NCBI RefSeq assembly: GCF_001687325.1
Contig: NZ_LZRD01000001.1
Location: 124,001-188,000 of the forward strand
Source: Streptomyces sp. PTY087I2
GTDB taxonomy: Bacteria; Actinomycetota; Actinomycetes; Streptomycetales; Streptomycetaceae
DNA length: 64,000 nt
Direction of reading: 5' to 3'
Under the pieces are notes generated by a model that saw nothing but the letters and a program-made list of their open reading frames with translations, had not been told where the DNA came from and made no database searches. A program made the position numbers and the translations under genes. Positions 15,749 to 26,101 of the stretch are shown piece after piece. Every line of letters starts with the position of its first letter. Positions within the stretch are counted from its first letter, which is position 1.

Positions 15749-17005
15749 TCAGCCGGTGCCGGTGAGCAGGGCGGTGATGCGCTCGGAGGCGGCCTTGGCC
15801 TCGCGGGCCGGGTCGCCGCCCTGGAGCACGGCCGTCATGTACGGCTTGATCGGGTTCTCCGCCTCGACCCTGGCCCACTGCGCCGAGTTGGGAGTGGCGC
15901 GGCCGCGCGTGGCGCCTTCCGCCATCGCAGCGGTGCCCTCGTCGCCCTCGATGACATGGGCGAGGCTCGGTTTGTTGGGGACGTAGCTCATGCCCCGGGC
16001 CAGCTCCGTCTGCCACTTCTCGCTCGCCAGCGCCTTGACGACGGCGATGCCCGCGCTGCGCTCGTCGGCGTTCTTCGGGACGATGAGGTCGGAGCCGCCG
16101 GTGAATACCGAGCCGGGCTCTTTCGCGGTCTTGCCGGGAATGGGGAAGTAGCCGAGCTTTCCCTTGAGTTCGGGATTCTTCTGCTCGATGAGCGCGGCGC
16201 TGCCCGGCACGGAGATGATCTGGGCGACGTCCCCCTTGGCGAATACGTCGGTCTGCGGGGGCTTCTCCTCGTCGGCGTCCTTGGGGCCCTCGCCGAGCGC
16301 CTGGAGTTTCTGGTAGAACTCCATGCCCGCCAGGGCCTGTGGGGTGTCCAGGGCGCCCTGCCAGTCGCCGCCGTTCTCGTCGGCGAGCTCGCCGCCCTCG
16401 TCCCAGATGAATCCGGCAAGGACGTACCAGTTCTGGCCGGCCAGGTAAATGCCTTGGTTTCCGGAGTTGTTGAGCTTCTCGGTGGCGGCGATCCACTCGG
16501 CGCGCGTCTTCGGAGCGGCGTCGATGCCCGCTTCCCGGAAGATCTCCTTGTTGTAGATCACCACCCGGTTGGCCGCGTACCAGGGGATGCCGTACTGCAC
16601 GCCGTTGATGCTGCCGGGCTGGGCCAGGCCGGGCAGCCAGTCCTCGCTGCCCAGGTCGCGCATCGACTCCAGGGTCAGATCCCGCAGGCCGCCGCTCTCC
16701 GCGTACTGCGCGACCTGCGTGTTTCCGACCTCGATCACGTCGGGGGTGTCGTCGCCCTCCAGCGCGGCGATAACCTTGGGGCCGATGCCACTCCACTCCT
16801 GGATCTTGAAGTCCAGCTCGATCGAGGGGTTCTCCTCCTCGTACGCGCGGGTGAACTTGTCCAGGAAGCCGGGCGAGACGCTGTCCTTCATCAGCCAGAC
16901 CGTCACTGTCCGGTCACCGCCGCCCGCGCCCGATATCAAGCCGCATCCGCTGAGTGCGACGGTCGAGACAAGCGCGACGGCTCCGGCCAGTATGCGGTTC
17001 TTCAC
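15749..17005 (-). CDS. DasA-like sugar-binding lipoprotein, no permease nearby
   Basis: A 418-residue ABC-transporter substrate-binding lipoprotein. The signal peptide ends in the lipobox LSGC, so the mature protein is lipid-anchored outside the membrane. Stretches such as EWSGIGPKVIAAL, DVIEVGNTQVAQYAESGGL, IPWYAANRVVIYNKEIF, IYLAGQNWY and WDEGGEL closely recall the chitobiose-binding protein DasA of Streptomyces. The GTG start at 17005 has AGAAGG 7 nt upstream and places the signal peptide at the N-terminus. No permease or ATPase gene is adjacent, so it must share another transporter. A sequence close to the DasR operator lies 90 nt upstream. Confidence 0.87.
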   Translation of the reverse strand: MKNRILAGAVALVSTVALSGCGLISGAGGGDRTVTVWLMKDSVSPGFLDKFTRAYEEENPSIELDFKIQEWSGIGPKVIAALEGDDTPDVIEVGNTQVAQYAESGGLRDLTLESMRDLGSEDWLPGLAQPGSINGVQYGIPWYAANRVVIYNKEIFREAGIDAAPKTRAEWIAATEKLNNSGNQGIYLAGQNWYVLAGFIWDEGGELADENGGDWQGALDTPQALAGMEFYQKLQALGEGPKDADEEKPPQTDVFAKGDVAQIISVPGSAALIEQKNPELKGKLGYFPIPGKTAKEPGSVFTGGSDLIVPKNADERSAGIAVVKALASEKWQTELARGMSYVPNKPSLAHVIEGDEGTAAMAEGATRGRATPNSAQWARVEAENPIKPYMTAVLQGGDPAREAKAASERITALLTGTG

Positions 17006-17094
17006 GTGGTCACCTTCTGCGAAACGGCACAACGAAATCGGGACCCGGTGTGGGGGGATTGCGGGCGGCGCTCGCACGGGTGGTTGGCTGAATT

Positions 17095-17108
17095 TTGGTA
17101 TGGACCAA
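17095..17108. promoter_or_regulatory. DasR-operator-like (dre) site
   Basis: TTGGTATGGACCAA has 5-bp inverted arms around a 4-nt centre. The inner TGGTATGGACCA matches 10 of 12 positions of the dre core TGGTCTAGACCA bound by the GlcNAc-responsive GntR regulator DasR. It lies 90 bp before the DasA-like gene and 100 bp before dodecin, on opposite sides. Confidence 0.5.
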
Positions 17109-17208
17109 TGGGTAGGTCAAGGCGGCTGCCCGCCGCGATTCGCTCCAGCCTCCCTCTCGCGGGACGCCCGGGATTGGGGCACCGTGGTCACAGGAGAGGA
17201 GACAAACA

Positions 17209-17424
17209 ATGGCGAATCACACTTATCGGGTCACCGAGATCGTAGGAACCTCCGACGAGGGCGTCGACGCGGCGATCCGGAACGGCGTCGCAAGAGCGGC
17301 GGAAACGTTGCACAATCTCGATTGGTTCGAGATTAATCAAGTTCGCGGCCATATCGAAGATGGCCGAATCGCGCACTATCAAGTCGGCCTGAAGGTGGGC
17401 TTTCGGCTCGACGAAAACAGCTGA
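17209..17424 (+). CDS. Dodecin, flavin-storage protein
   Basis: A 71-residue protein of full family length. Dodecins form hollow dodecamers that bind flavins (or CoA) and buffer them in the cytoplasm. The sequence begins HTYRVTEIVGTS and contains ARAAETLHNLDWFEINQVRGHIEDG, with the flavin-stacking Trp in LDWFEI. AGGAGAGGAG lies just before ATG 17209. The stop codon abuts that of the convergent HAD gene with no gap. It stands alone, with a promoter region shared with the DasA-like gene. Confidence 0.95.
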   Translation: MANHTYRVTEIVGTSDEGVDAAIRNGVARAAETLHNLDWFEINQVRGHIEDGRIAHYQVGLKVGFRLDENS

Positions 17425-17913
17425 TCAGGTACGCCCCTCGCGCTCCTGGGCGTCCTTCAGCGCATCCGACGGATCGGCCCAACGAGCCCGCACCACGGCA
17501 AATCCAGCCACCTCGGCCGCATCGCAGACCAGTTCGTCGTCGTCCACGAGCATGCGCACCTGCCCCGTCCGCCCCAGCCGCCGGAGGATGTCCAGCTTCG
17601 TCCGGCGGGCGGGGCGCCGGTCGTCGTCGCGCCGCATCAACAGCGTGCCCTCGGGCAGCCCGTGCCGGCTCAGCCAGCGCACGGTGTCGCGGCGGCACCG
17701 CTCGGGGCGTCCGGTCAGATAGACGATGCGGCACTCCTCGGCGTTCGCGTGCACCATCCGTACGCCCTCGGGGAGCGGCGGGTCGTCCACGGCCGCGGCG
17801 AAGAAGCCGGACCAGTCGCGCTTGGCGCCCTCCAGGAAGTGCTGGCGGTGAGCGGTGCCCGCGAGCGTGTTGTCCAGGTCGAATACGGCCAGCGGCCGCG
17901 CGTCGTTGTCCAC
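17425..17913 (-). CDS. HAD-family phosphatase, polynucleotide-kinase-phosphatase-like
   Basis: A 162-residue cytosolic HAD hydrolase. Motif I is FDLDNTLAG (Asp12 nucleophile, Asp14), motif II is IVYLTGRPERCRR, a basic stretch RRTKLDIL supplies the motif III Lys, and motif IV is MLVDDDELV. The short sequence with no cap domain resembles the 3'-phosphatase part of T4 polynucleotide kinase and small acid-phosphatase-like proteins. No kinase partner is adjacent and the substrate is unknown. It is convergent with dodecin, the two genes meeting at their stops. Confidence 0.82.
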   Translation of the reverse strand: MDNDARPLAVFDLDNTLAGTAHRQHFLEGAKRDWSGFFAAAVDDPPLPEGVRMVHANAEECRIVYLTGRPERCRRDTVRWLSRHGLPEGTLLMRRDDDRRPARRTKLDILRRLGRTGQVRMLVDDDELVCDAAEVAGFAVVRARWADPSDALKDAQEREGRT

Positions 17914-17971
17914 TCCCCCAGCTTAGGAAGCACCTCGGGAATCCTGGGCGGGCGGCGGTGTTGAAAAGGGC

Positions 17972-18982
17972 GTGAGCTCCGTGATCGCGTCGACCCGCTT
18001 CTCCGTCCTGGACCGTTCCCGCACCCGCGAGGGGCACGACGGCCCCCGGGCGCTGCGCGACACCGTGGATCTGGCCCGGGAGGCGGAAACGCTCGGCTTT
18101 CACCGCTTCTGGGTCTCCGAGCACCACGGTGTGCCGGGGGTCGCGGGGTCCGCGCCGACAGTGCTGGCCGCCGCCGTCGCCGCCGCGACCTCCACCATCC
18201 GGGTCGGCACCGGCGGAGTGATGCTGCCCAACCACCGGCCGCTGGTCGTCGCCGAGCAGTTCGGGGTGCTCGCCTCCCTCTTCCCCGGCCGGATCGACAT
18301 GGGGCTCGGCCGCTCCGTGGGCTTCACCGACGGCGTACGCCGGGCGCTCGGCCACGGCAAGGAGGACGCCGAGGACTTCCCCGGGCGCCTGGCCGAACTG
18401 CTCGGCTGGATCGACGGCACCCAGCAGACCCACCCCGGGGTGCACGCCCATCCGGCGGAGGGCCTGCGGATCCCCGCGTACGTGCTCGCGATCGGGGAAG
18501 GCGCGTCGGTCGCGGCGGCCGCCGGTCTCCCCCTCGTCATCGGCGATCTGCGCGGGCGGGACACGGTGCTGCGCGCCATCGAGGTCTACCGCCGCGACTT
18601 CCGCCCGTCCGCCCGCGCCGAGCGCCCCGAGGTGATCGTCGCGGGCACGGTGGCCGTCGCCGGCACCGAGGAGGCGGCCCGCCGGCTGCTCGTACCGGAG
18701 GCGTGGGCCATGGCGTACTCCCGTACGCACGGGGACTTTCCGCCGCTGGCCCCCGCCGAGGAGATCGAGCGCCGCACGATGACGGCGAAGGAGCGGGAGC
18801 TGTACGAACGCGGGCTGGCGGGCCACATCCACGGCACGGAGGAACAGGTCGCCGAGCAGCTGGAGCGGGCGATCAAGGAGACCGGGGCGGACGAGGTGCT
18901 CGTGACGACGAGTTCGTACGACCGTGAGGCGCTGGTGGACTCGCTGGGGCGGCTGGCCCGGATCGCCGGCCTGACCGGGTGA
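17972..18982 (+). CDS. LLM class flavin-dependent oxidoreductase
   Basis: A 336-residue luciferase-like oxidoreductase of the MsnO8/LuxA-like branch. A TIM-barrel start (DTVDLAREAETLGFHRFWVSEHHG), the strand TSTIRVGTGGVMLPNHRPLVVAEQFG and the loop PGRIDMGLGR are typical. Members use reduced FMN or F420 to oxidise small organic substrates. GTG 17972 has AGGG only 1 nt before it; an in-frame GTG at 17981, three codons later, has better spacing and may be the true start. It is monocistronic between the HAD gene and the UvrA-like gene. Substrate unknown. Confidence 0.85.
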   Translation: MSSVIASTRFSVLDRSRTREGHDGPRALRDTVDLAREAETLGFHRFWVSEHHGVPGVAGSAPTVLAAAVAAATSTIRVGTGGVMLPNHRPLVVAEQFGVLASLFPGRIDMGLGRSVGFTDGVRRALGHGKEDAEDFPGRLAELLGWIDGTQQTHPGVHAHPAEGLRIPAYVLAIGEGASVAAAAGLPLVIGDLRGRDTVLRAIEVYRRDFRPSARAERPEVIVAGTVAVAGTEEAARRLLVPEAWAMAYSRTHGDFPPLAPAEEIERRTMTAKERELYERGLAGHIHGTEEQVAEQLERAIKETGADEVLVTTSSYDREALVDSLGRLARIAGLTG

Positions 18983-19061
18983 TCCGACGGCATACGCCTA
19001 GAATCGAACCGTTTGTCCCCTCCTCCCTTTCCCTTCCCTCCCCTGTACGGAGCCGAGCCCC

Positions 19062-21509
19062 ATGCACTCCCCCCACGATCCGTACGTCCGGGTGCGCGGC
19101 GCGCGTGAGCACAATCTTCAGGACGTGCACGTCGACATCCCGCGCGACACCCTCACGGTCTTCACCGGGGTCTCCGGCTCCGGCAAGTCCTCGCTGGCGT
19201 TCGGCACGATCTACGCGGAGGCCCAGCGCCGCTACTTCGAATCCGTCGCCCCGTACGCCCGCCGGCTCATCCACCAGGTGGGCGCGCCCGCCGTCGGGGA
19301 GATCACCGGGCTGCCGCCCGCCGTCTCGCTGGAGCAGCGGCGCTCGGCCCCCGGAGCCCGGTCGTCCGTGGGGACGGTGACCACGCTCTCCAACTCGCTG
19401 CGGATGCTGTTCTCCCGGGCCGGGAACTATCCGGCGGGCGCCGAACCGCTGGACTCCGACGCCTTCTCCCCCAATACGGCGGCCGGGGCCTGCCCCGAGT
19501 GCCACGGTCTCGGGCGCATCCACCGTACGGACGAGGAACTGCTCGTCCCCGACCCCTCGCTCTCCATCCGGGAGGGGGCGATCGCCGCCTGGCCGGGAGC
19601 CTGGCAGGGGAAGAACCTGCGCGATGTGCTGGACGCGCTCGGGTACGACGTCGACCGGCCGTGGCGCGAGCTGGACGCGAAGGACCGGGAGTGGATCCTC
19701 TTCACCGATGAGCAGCCGGTGGTGACCGTGCATCCGGTACGGGACGCGGGGCGCATCCAACGCCCTTACCAGGGAACGTACATGAGCGCCCGGCGCTATG
19801 TGCTGCACACCTTCGCCGACACCAAGAGCCGCACCCTGCGGGCGAAGGCCGAGCGCTTTCTGACCAGTGTGCCGTGCCCGGTCTGCGGTGGGAGCCGGCT
19901 GCGGCCGGAGGCGATGGCGGTGACCTTCGCGGGGCGGACCATCGCGGAGCTGGCCGCGCTGCCGCTCTCCGCTCTGGCCGAGACACTGGCCGGCGCGGGG
20001 ACCGGGGCAGGGGCCGGTGGGGGAGCCGGTGGGGAGGAGACCGCCCGGGTGCTGACCGGGGATCTGCTCGCCCGGATCGAAACGGTGACCGAGCTGGGGC
20101 TCGGCTATCTGAGCCTGGACCGCACGGCCCCGACGCTCTCCTCCGGTGAGCTGCAACGGCTGCGGCTGGCCACGCAGTTGAGGTCAGGCCTGTTCGGTGT
20201 CGTGTACGTCCTGGACGAGCCGTCGGCCGGGCTGCACCCCGCCGACACGGAGTCCCTGCTCGGCGTGCTCGGCCGACTCAAGGAGGCCGGGAACTCGGTC
20301 TTCGTGGTGGAACACCAGATGGATGTGGTGCGGCGGGCGGACTGGCTGGTGGACGTGGGGCCGCTGGCCGGGGAGCACGGCGGCCGGGTGCTGCACAGCG
20401 GGCCGCCGGAGGGGCTGGCCGAGGTGCCGGAGTCCGCGACGCGGCGGTTCCTGTTCCCGGGCGACGGCGGGGCGACGCCGGTACGGGAGCCGCGCACGCC
20501 CACCGGATGGATCCGGCTCACCGGCGTCGAGCGGCACAACCTGCGCGGGGTCGACGCGGCGTTCCCGCTCGGGGTGTTCACGGCGGTGACCGGGGTGTCG
20601 GGCTCGGGCAAGTCGAGCCTCGTCGGCCAGGTGCTCGCCGGAGTGCTCGCGGACCGGCAGGCGGGCGAGGAGGCGACCGGAGCGGGCGAGCAGTTCTGCG
20701 CTTCGGTCACCGGGCTGGAGGCCGTGGACCGGCTCGTCCAGGTGGACCAGAAGCCGATCGGGCGGACGCCCCGGTCCAACCTGGCCACGTACACCGGGCT
20801 CTTCGACACCGTACGGAAGCTGTTCGCGCGGACGGAGACGGCGCGGGAGCGCGGCTACGGCGCGGGGCGGTTCTCGTTCAACGTGAGCGGCGGACGGTGC
20901 GAGACCTGCCAGGGCGAGGGGTTCGTCTCGGTGGAGCTGCTGTTCCTGCCCAGCACCTACGCGCCCTGCCCGGACTGTCACGGTGCGCGCTACAACCCGG
21001 AGACCCTGGACGTCACGTTGCGGGGGCTGACGATCGCTCAGGTCCTCGACCTGACCGTGGAGTCGGCCGCCTCGTTCTTTGCCGGGACCCCGGCCGCCGA
21101 GCGCGCCCTCACCACCCTGATCGATGTCGGCCTCGGCTATCTGCGGCTCGGCCAGCCCGCCACCGAGTTGTCCGGGGGCGAGGCGCAGCGGATCAAGCTC
21201 GCCTCGGAGCTTCAGCGCACCCGACGCGGGCACACCCTGTATCTGCTGGACGAGCCGACGACGGGTCTGCATCCGGCCGATGTGGAGGTGCTGATGCGGC
21301 AGTTGCACGCGCTGGTCGACGGCGGGAGCACGGTGGTGGTCGTGGAGCACGACATGGCCGTCGTCGCGGGCGCGGACCATGTCATCGACCTGGGGCCGGG
21401 TGGTGGCGACCGGGGCGGACGGATCGTGGCGACCGGTACGCCTCGGGAGGTGGCGCGGTCGGCGGAGAGCCGTACGGCGCCGTATCTGGCCGAGGCGCTG
21501 CGGCGCTGA
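19062..21509 (+). CDS. UvrA-like ABC ATPase (short UvrA2-type)
   Basis: An 815-residue protein with two ABC ATPase modules, each with Walker A GVSGSGKSS, and signatures LSSGELQRLRLA and LSGGEAQRIKLA. Walker B regions read YVLDEPSAGLHP and YLLDEPTTGLHP. Zinc-finger cysteines are in CPECHGLG/CPVCGG and CETCQGEG/CPDCHG. It is about 130 residues shorter than canonical UvrA (about 950), matching UvrA2-type paralogues that lack the UvrB-interaction domain and are linked to tolerance of DNA-binding drugs. A Gly/Ala-rich linker occupies the middle. It stands alone and ends in a strong terminator. A damage-tolerance or self-protection role is inference. Confidence 0.9.
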   Translation: MHSPHDPYVRVRGAREHNLQDVHVDIPRDTLTVFTGVSGSGKSSLAFGTIYAEAQRRYFESVAPYARRLIHQVGAPAVGEITGLPPAVSLEQRRSAPGARSSVGTVTTLSNSLRMLFSRAGNYPAGAEPLDSDAFSPNTAAGACPECHGLGRIHRTDEELLVPDPSLSIREGAIAAWPGAWQGKNLRDVLDALGYDVDRPWRELDAKDREWILFTDEQPVVTVHPVRDAGRIQRPYQGTYMSARRYVLHTFADTKSRTLRAKAERFLTSVPCPVCGGSRLRPEAMAVTFAGRTIAELAALPLSALAETLAGAGTGAGAGGGAGGEETARVLTGDLLARIETVTELGLGYLSLDRTAPTLSSGELQRLRLATQLRSGLFGVVYVLDEPSAGLHPADTESLLGVLGRLKEAGNSVFVVEHQMDVVRRADWLVDVGPLAGEHGGRVLHSGPPEGLAEVPESATRRFLFPGDGGATPVREPRTPTGWIRLTGVERHNLRGVDAAFPLGVFTAVTGVSGSGKSSLVGQVLAGVLADRQAGEEATGAGEQFCASVTGLEAVDRLVQVDQKPIGRTPRSNLATYTGLFDTVRKLFARTETARERGYGAGRFSFNVSGGRCETCQGEGFVSVELLFLPSTYAPCPDCHGARYNPETLDVTLRGLTIAQVLDLTVESAASFFAGTPAAERALTTLIDVGLGYLRLGQPATELSGGEAQRIKLASELQRTRRGHTLYLLDEPTTGLHPADVEVLMRQLHALVDGGSTVVVVEHDMAVVAGADHVIDLGPGGGDRGGRIVATGTPREVARSAESRTAPYLAEALRR

Positions 21510-21549
21510 TCCCGTACGGCTCCGCAGAGTTCGGAACCGTACGGGATCA
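21507..21549. terminator. Bidirectional terminator between uvrA-like and sdhB genes
   Basis: Perfect 13-bp arms TGATCCCGTACGG (21507-21519) and CCGTACGGGATCA (21537-21549) flank a centre with a further inner pairing TCCG/CGGA. The left arm begins with the uvrA-like stop codon itself. It lies between two convergent genes and can end transcription from both sides. Confidence 0.85.
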
Positions 21550-21558
21550 ACACCCCTG

Positions 21559-22301
21559 TCAGCGGCGGACTTTACGGGTTGCCCGCAGCCACTCCTTGTT
21601 CATCGCGGCGATCGACGGCAGCGGGATGCCCTTCGGGCAGGCCGTGGCGCATTCGCCGGTCAGGGTGCAGCCGCCGAAGCCCTCCTCGTCCATCTGGGCC
21701 ACCATGTCCAGGACGCGGGTCTCGCGTTCGGGGGCGCCCTGCGGCAGGACGTTGAGGTGGTTGACCTTCGCCGAGGTGAACAGCATCGCCGAGCCGTTGG
21801 GGCAGGCGGCGACGCAGGCCCCGCAGCCGATGCATTCGGCGTGCTCGAAGGCGAAGTCCGCGTCCGGCTTGGGCACCGGGGTGGCGTGGGCGTCCGGTGC
21901 GGTGCCGGTGGGGGCGGAGATGTAGCCGCCGGACTGGATGATCCGGTCGAACGAGGAGCGGTCCACGACCAGGTCCTTGATGACCGGGAAGGCGGAGGCG
22001 CGCCAGGGCTCGATGTCGATCGTGTCGCCGTCGGAGAACGACCGCATGTGGAGCTGGCAGGTGGTGGTGCGCTCCGGCCCGTGGGCGTCGCCGTTGATGA
22101 CGAGGCTGCACGCGCCGCAGATGCCCTCGCGGCAGTCGTGGTCGAAGGCGACGGGCTCGTCCCCGGCGAGGGTGAGTTCCTCGTTGAGGGTGTCGAGCAT
22201 CTCCAGGAACGACATGTCCTGCGAGATGTTGTCGACTTCGTAGGTGGCCATGGCGCCGGGCTCTTCGGCGTTGCGCTGACGCCAGACGCGCAAGGTGAGC
22301 T

Positions 22302-22305
<4 letters not shown>
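21559..22305 (-). CDS. sdhB: Succinate dehydrogenase iron-sulfur subunit
   Basis: A 248-residue subunit carrying electrons from SdhA to the membrane quinone site. The [2Fe-2S] ligands are in [16 protein letters not shown] with a later Cys in TTTCQLHM. The ferredoxin-like ligands for [4Fe-4S] and [3Fe-4S] are in [14 protein letters not shown] and [19 protein letters not shown] 22305 overlaps the sdhA stop (ATGA). It is the last gene of sdhC-sdhA-sdhB. This three-gene, type-B form differs from the four-gene main SDH operon expected elsewhere in Streptomyces, so it is probably an alternative succinate/fumarate enzyme. Confidence 0.95.
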
Positions 22306-24251
<1,946 letters not shown>

Positions 24252-24252
24252 G

Positions 24253-24957
24253 TCAGCTCACCACTCCGGTCATGACGGCGACGGGTACGGAGACGAAGCC
24301 CAGGGTCAGCACCGCCGCGAGGGCGTTGGCGAGGGTCTTCAGGATGCGGTCGCGGGTCGCGTTGCCGACGCCCAGGGTCTGCGCGGCGCTCCAGAATCCG
24401 TGCTGGACGTGGAGGCCCATGGCGAGCACGGCGACGATGTAGATCACGTTGCCGTACCAGGTGGAGAAGGTGTCGATGACGTTCTGGTACGGGTGCCCGG
24501 CCTCGAAGCTCGTGTGCACGGTGCCGGTCGTCAGGTCGAGGATGTGCCAGACGATGAAGAGCGCGAGGATGATGCCGCCCCAGCGCATGGTCCGGGTGGC
24601 GTAGCTCGCGCGGGGCTTCTTGTGGACGTACTTGGCGGGGCGCGCCTTGATGTCGCGGCGGCTCAGCTGGTACGCCGAGACGCCGTGCAGCACGACGGCG
24701 GCGACGAGCCCCACGCGGACGATCCAGAGCGCCCACTCGTAGTGCAGGATCGGTTCGCCCATGGTGCGCAGCCAGTGGGCGTACCCGTCGAACTCACCGG
24801 GTCCGAAGAAGATCTTCAGGTTGCCCACCATGTGGGCGACGAGATATCCGAGCATGACCAGACCGGTCACGGCCATGATCGTCTTCTTGCCGACGGTCGA
24901 GTCCCAGAGCGTACGCGTCATCGACGGCCGTCGGTCCGTCCGCGTTGCCAATGCCAT
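24253..24957 (-). CDS. sdhC: Succinate dehydrogenase cytochrome b subunit (type B)
   Basis: A 234-residue membrane anchor with about five hydrophobic segments, e.g. [54 protein letters not shown] and [20 protein letters not shown]. His residues in the first, second, third and fourth segments can ligate two hemes, as in single-polypeptide type-B anchors of the Bacillus/Wolinella kind. It receives electrons from SdhB and reduces menaquinone. ATG 24957 is the first operon codon, 96 bp from the divergent LysR gene. Confidence 0.93.
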   Translation of the reverse strand: MALATRTDRRPSMTRTLWDSTVGKKTIMAVTGLVMLGYLVAHMVGNLKIFFGPGEFDGYAHWLRTMGEPILHYEWALWIVRVGLVAAVVLHGVSAYQLSRRDIKARPAKYVHKKPRASYATRTMRWGGIILALFIVWHILDLTTGTVHTSFEAGHPYQNVIDTFSTWYGNVIYIVAVLAMGLHVQHGFWSAAQTLGVGNATRDRILKTLANALAAVLTLGFVSVPVAVMTGVVS

Positions 24958-25016
24958 GGACACGACGGTAGGGGCGGAGGGCCTGATCAGTCCAAGACAT
25001 GGTCCGGCTGATCTCC

Positions 25017-25031
25017 ATAGGCAGGGCCTAT
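25017..25031. promoter_or_regulatory. LysR-type operator ATAG-N7-CTAT
   Basis: ATAGGC-AGG-GCCTAT is a 6-bp inverted repeat containing a T-N11-A core (25018, 25030), the general LysR-type binding pattern. As ATAG-N7-CTAT it also equals one half of the OxyR consensus. It sits in the 96-bp gap between sdhC and the LysR gene, 22 bp before the LysR start. Confidence 0.65.
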
Positions 25032-25053
25032 CGGTGAGGTTTATCGTCGGCGT

Positions 25054-25950
25054 ATGCACTTCCAGCAGCTCACCTACTTCGTGGCCGTCGCCGAGACCCG
25101 GCACTTCACCCGGGCGGCCGAGGCGGTGCATGTGTCGCAGCCCTCGCTCTCCCAGCAGATCCGGGCGCTGGAGGCGGAGTTGGGCGCGGATCTGTTCAGC
25201 CGGGCCCGGGGGAACATCACTCTCACGGACGCGGGCGAGGCGCTGCTGCCGCTGGCCCGGCGGATCCTCGCCGACGCGGAGACCGCGCGCCAGGAGGTGC
25301 AGGAGCTGGTCTCGCTGCGCAGCGGGCGGGTGCGTCTCGGGGCGACGCCCAGTCTGTGCACCGGGCTGCTGCCGGACCTGCTGCGCGCCTTCCACGACCG
25401 GCATCCAGGGGTGCGGCTGCTGCTGGAGGAGGGCGGCTCGCACGATCTCGTACGTCAGCTGGCGCGCGGGGCGCTGGACCTGGCGCTGGTGGTGCTGCCG
25501 CTGCCGGCCGCATCCCCCGCACTGACCACGGTGGAGCTGCTGCGGGAGGACCTGGTGGTGGTGTCGGCGGCGACGGAGCCGCCGCCGGGGCGGGACGGCT
25601 CGATCCGGATCGCGGATCTGGAGGGGGCGCCGCTGGTGATGTTCCGGCACGGGTACAACCTGCGGGAGCTGACGCTCGCCGCGTGCCGGGCGGAGGGTTT
25701 CGAGCCGACGTTCACCGTCGAGGGCGGCGAGATGGACGCGGTGCTCGGTTTCGTACGGGCGGGGCTCGGCATCGCCGTGGTGCCGAGCATGGTCGCCGCC
25801 CGGGCGGGCCACGACCTGCGCAGGACCGCGCTGGCCGGTGCCGGGCTGCGGCGCACGATCGCGCTGGCGCACCGCAGCGACGTGGACCCGCCGCGCGCCG
25901 CGCGCGAACTCCAGCGGATGCTGCTGGAGCACCGGCCGGTACGCGGCTGA
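25054..25950 (+). CDS. LysR family transcriptional regulator
   Basis: A 298-residue LysR-type regulator of standard length. The N-terminal winged helix reads FVAVAETRHFTRAAEAVHVSQPSLSQQIRALEAELGADLF. The effector domain (about residues 90-290) includes RVRLGATPSLCTGLLPDLL and AGLGIAVVPSMVA. It lacks the paired Cys residues of OxyR although its promoter carries an OxyR-like site. It is divergent from sdhCAB and is therefore the likely regulator of that operon and of itself. TTTATC 6 nt before the ATG could be a -10 box giving a near-leaderless transcript. Confidence 0.93.
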   Translation: MHFQQLTYFVAVAETRHFTRAAEAVHVSQPSLSQQIRALEAELGADLFSRARGNITLTDAGEALLPLARRILADAETARQEVQELVSLRSGRVRLGATPSLCTGLLPDLLRAFHDRHPGVRLLLEEGGSHDLVRQLARGALDLALVVLPLPAASPALTTVELLREDLVVVSAATEPPPGRDGSIRIADLEGAPLVMFRHGYNLRELTLAACRAEGFEPTFTVEGGEMDAVLGFVRAGLGIAVVPSMVAARAGHDLRRTALAGAGLRRTIALAHRSDVDPPRAARELQRMLLEHRPVRG

Positions 25951-26101
25951 CGTGCGGCGGCGGCCCGGGGCGCACGGCCGCCGGGCAGGCGGGCTGGACG
26001 CCCAGCTGCCGCGCTGGGCCGGGCGCACGACCTGCCGGACGGGCTGGGGCGCACGGCCACCGGGCGGCGCGCGCCGGGCGAGGTTCCCGCCCGGCGATCG
26101 C

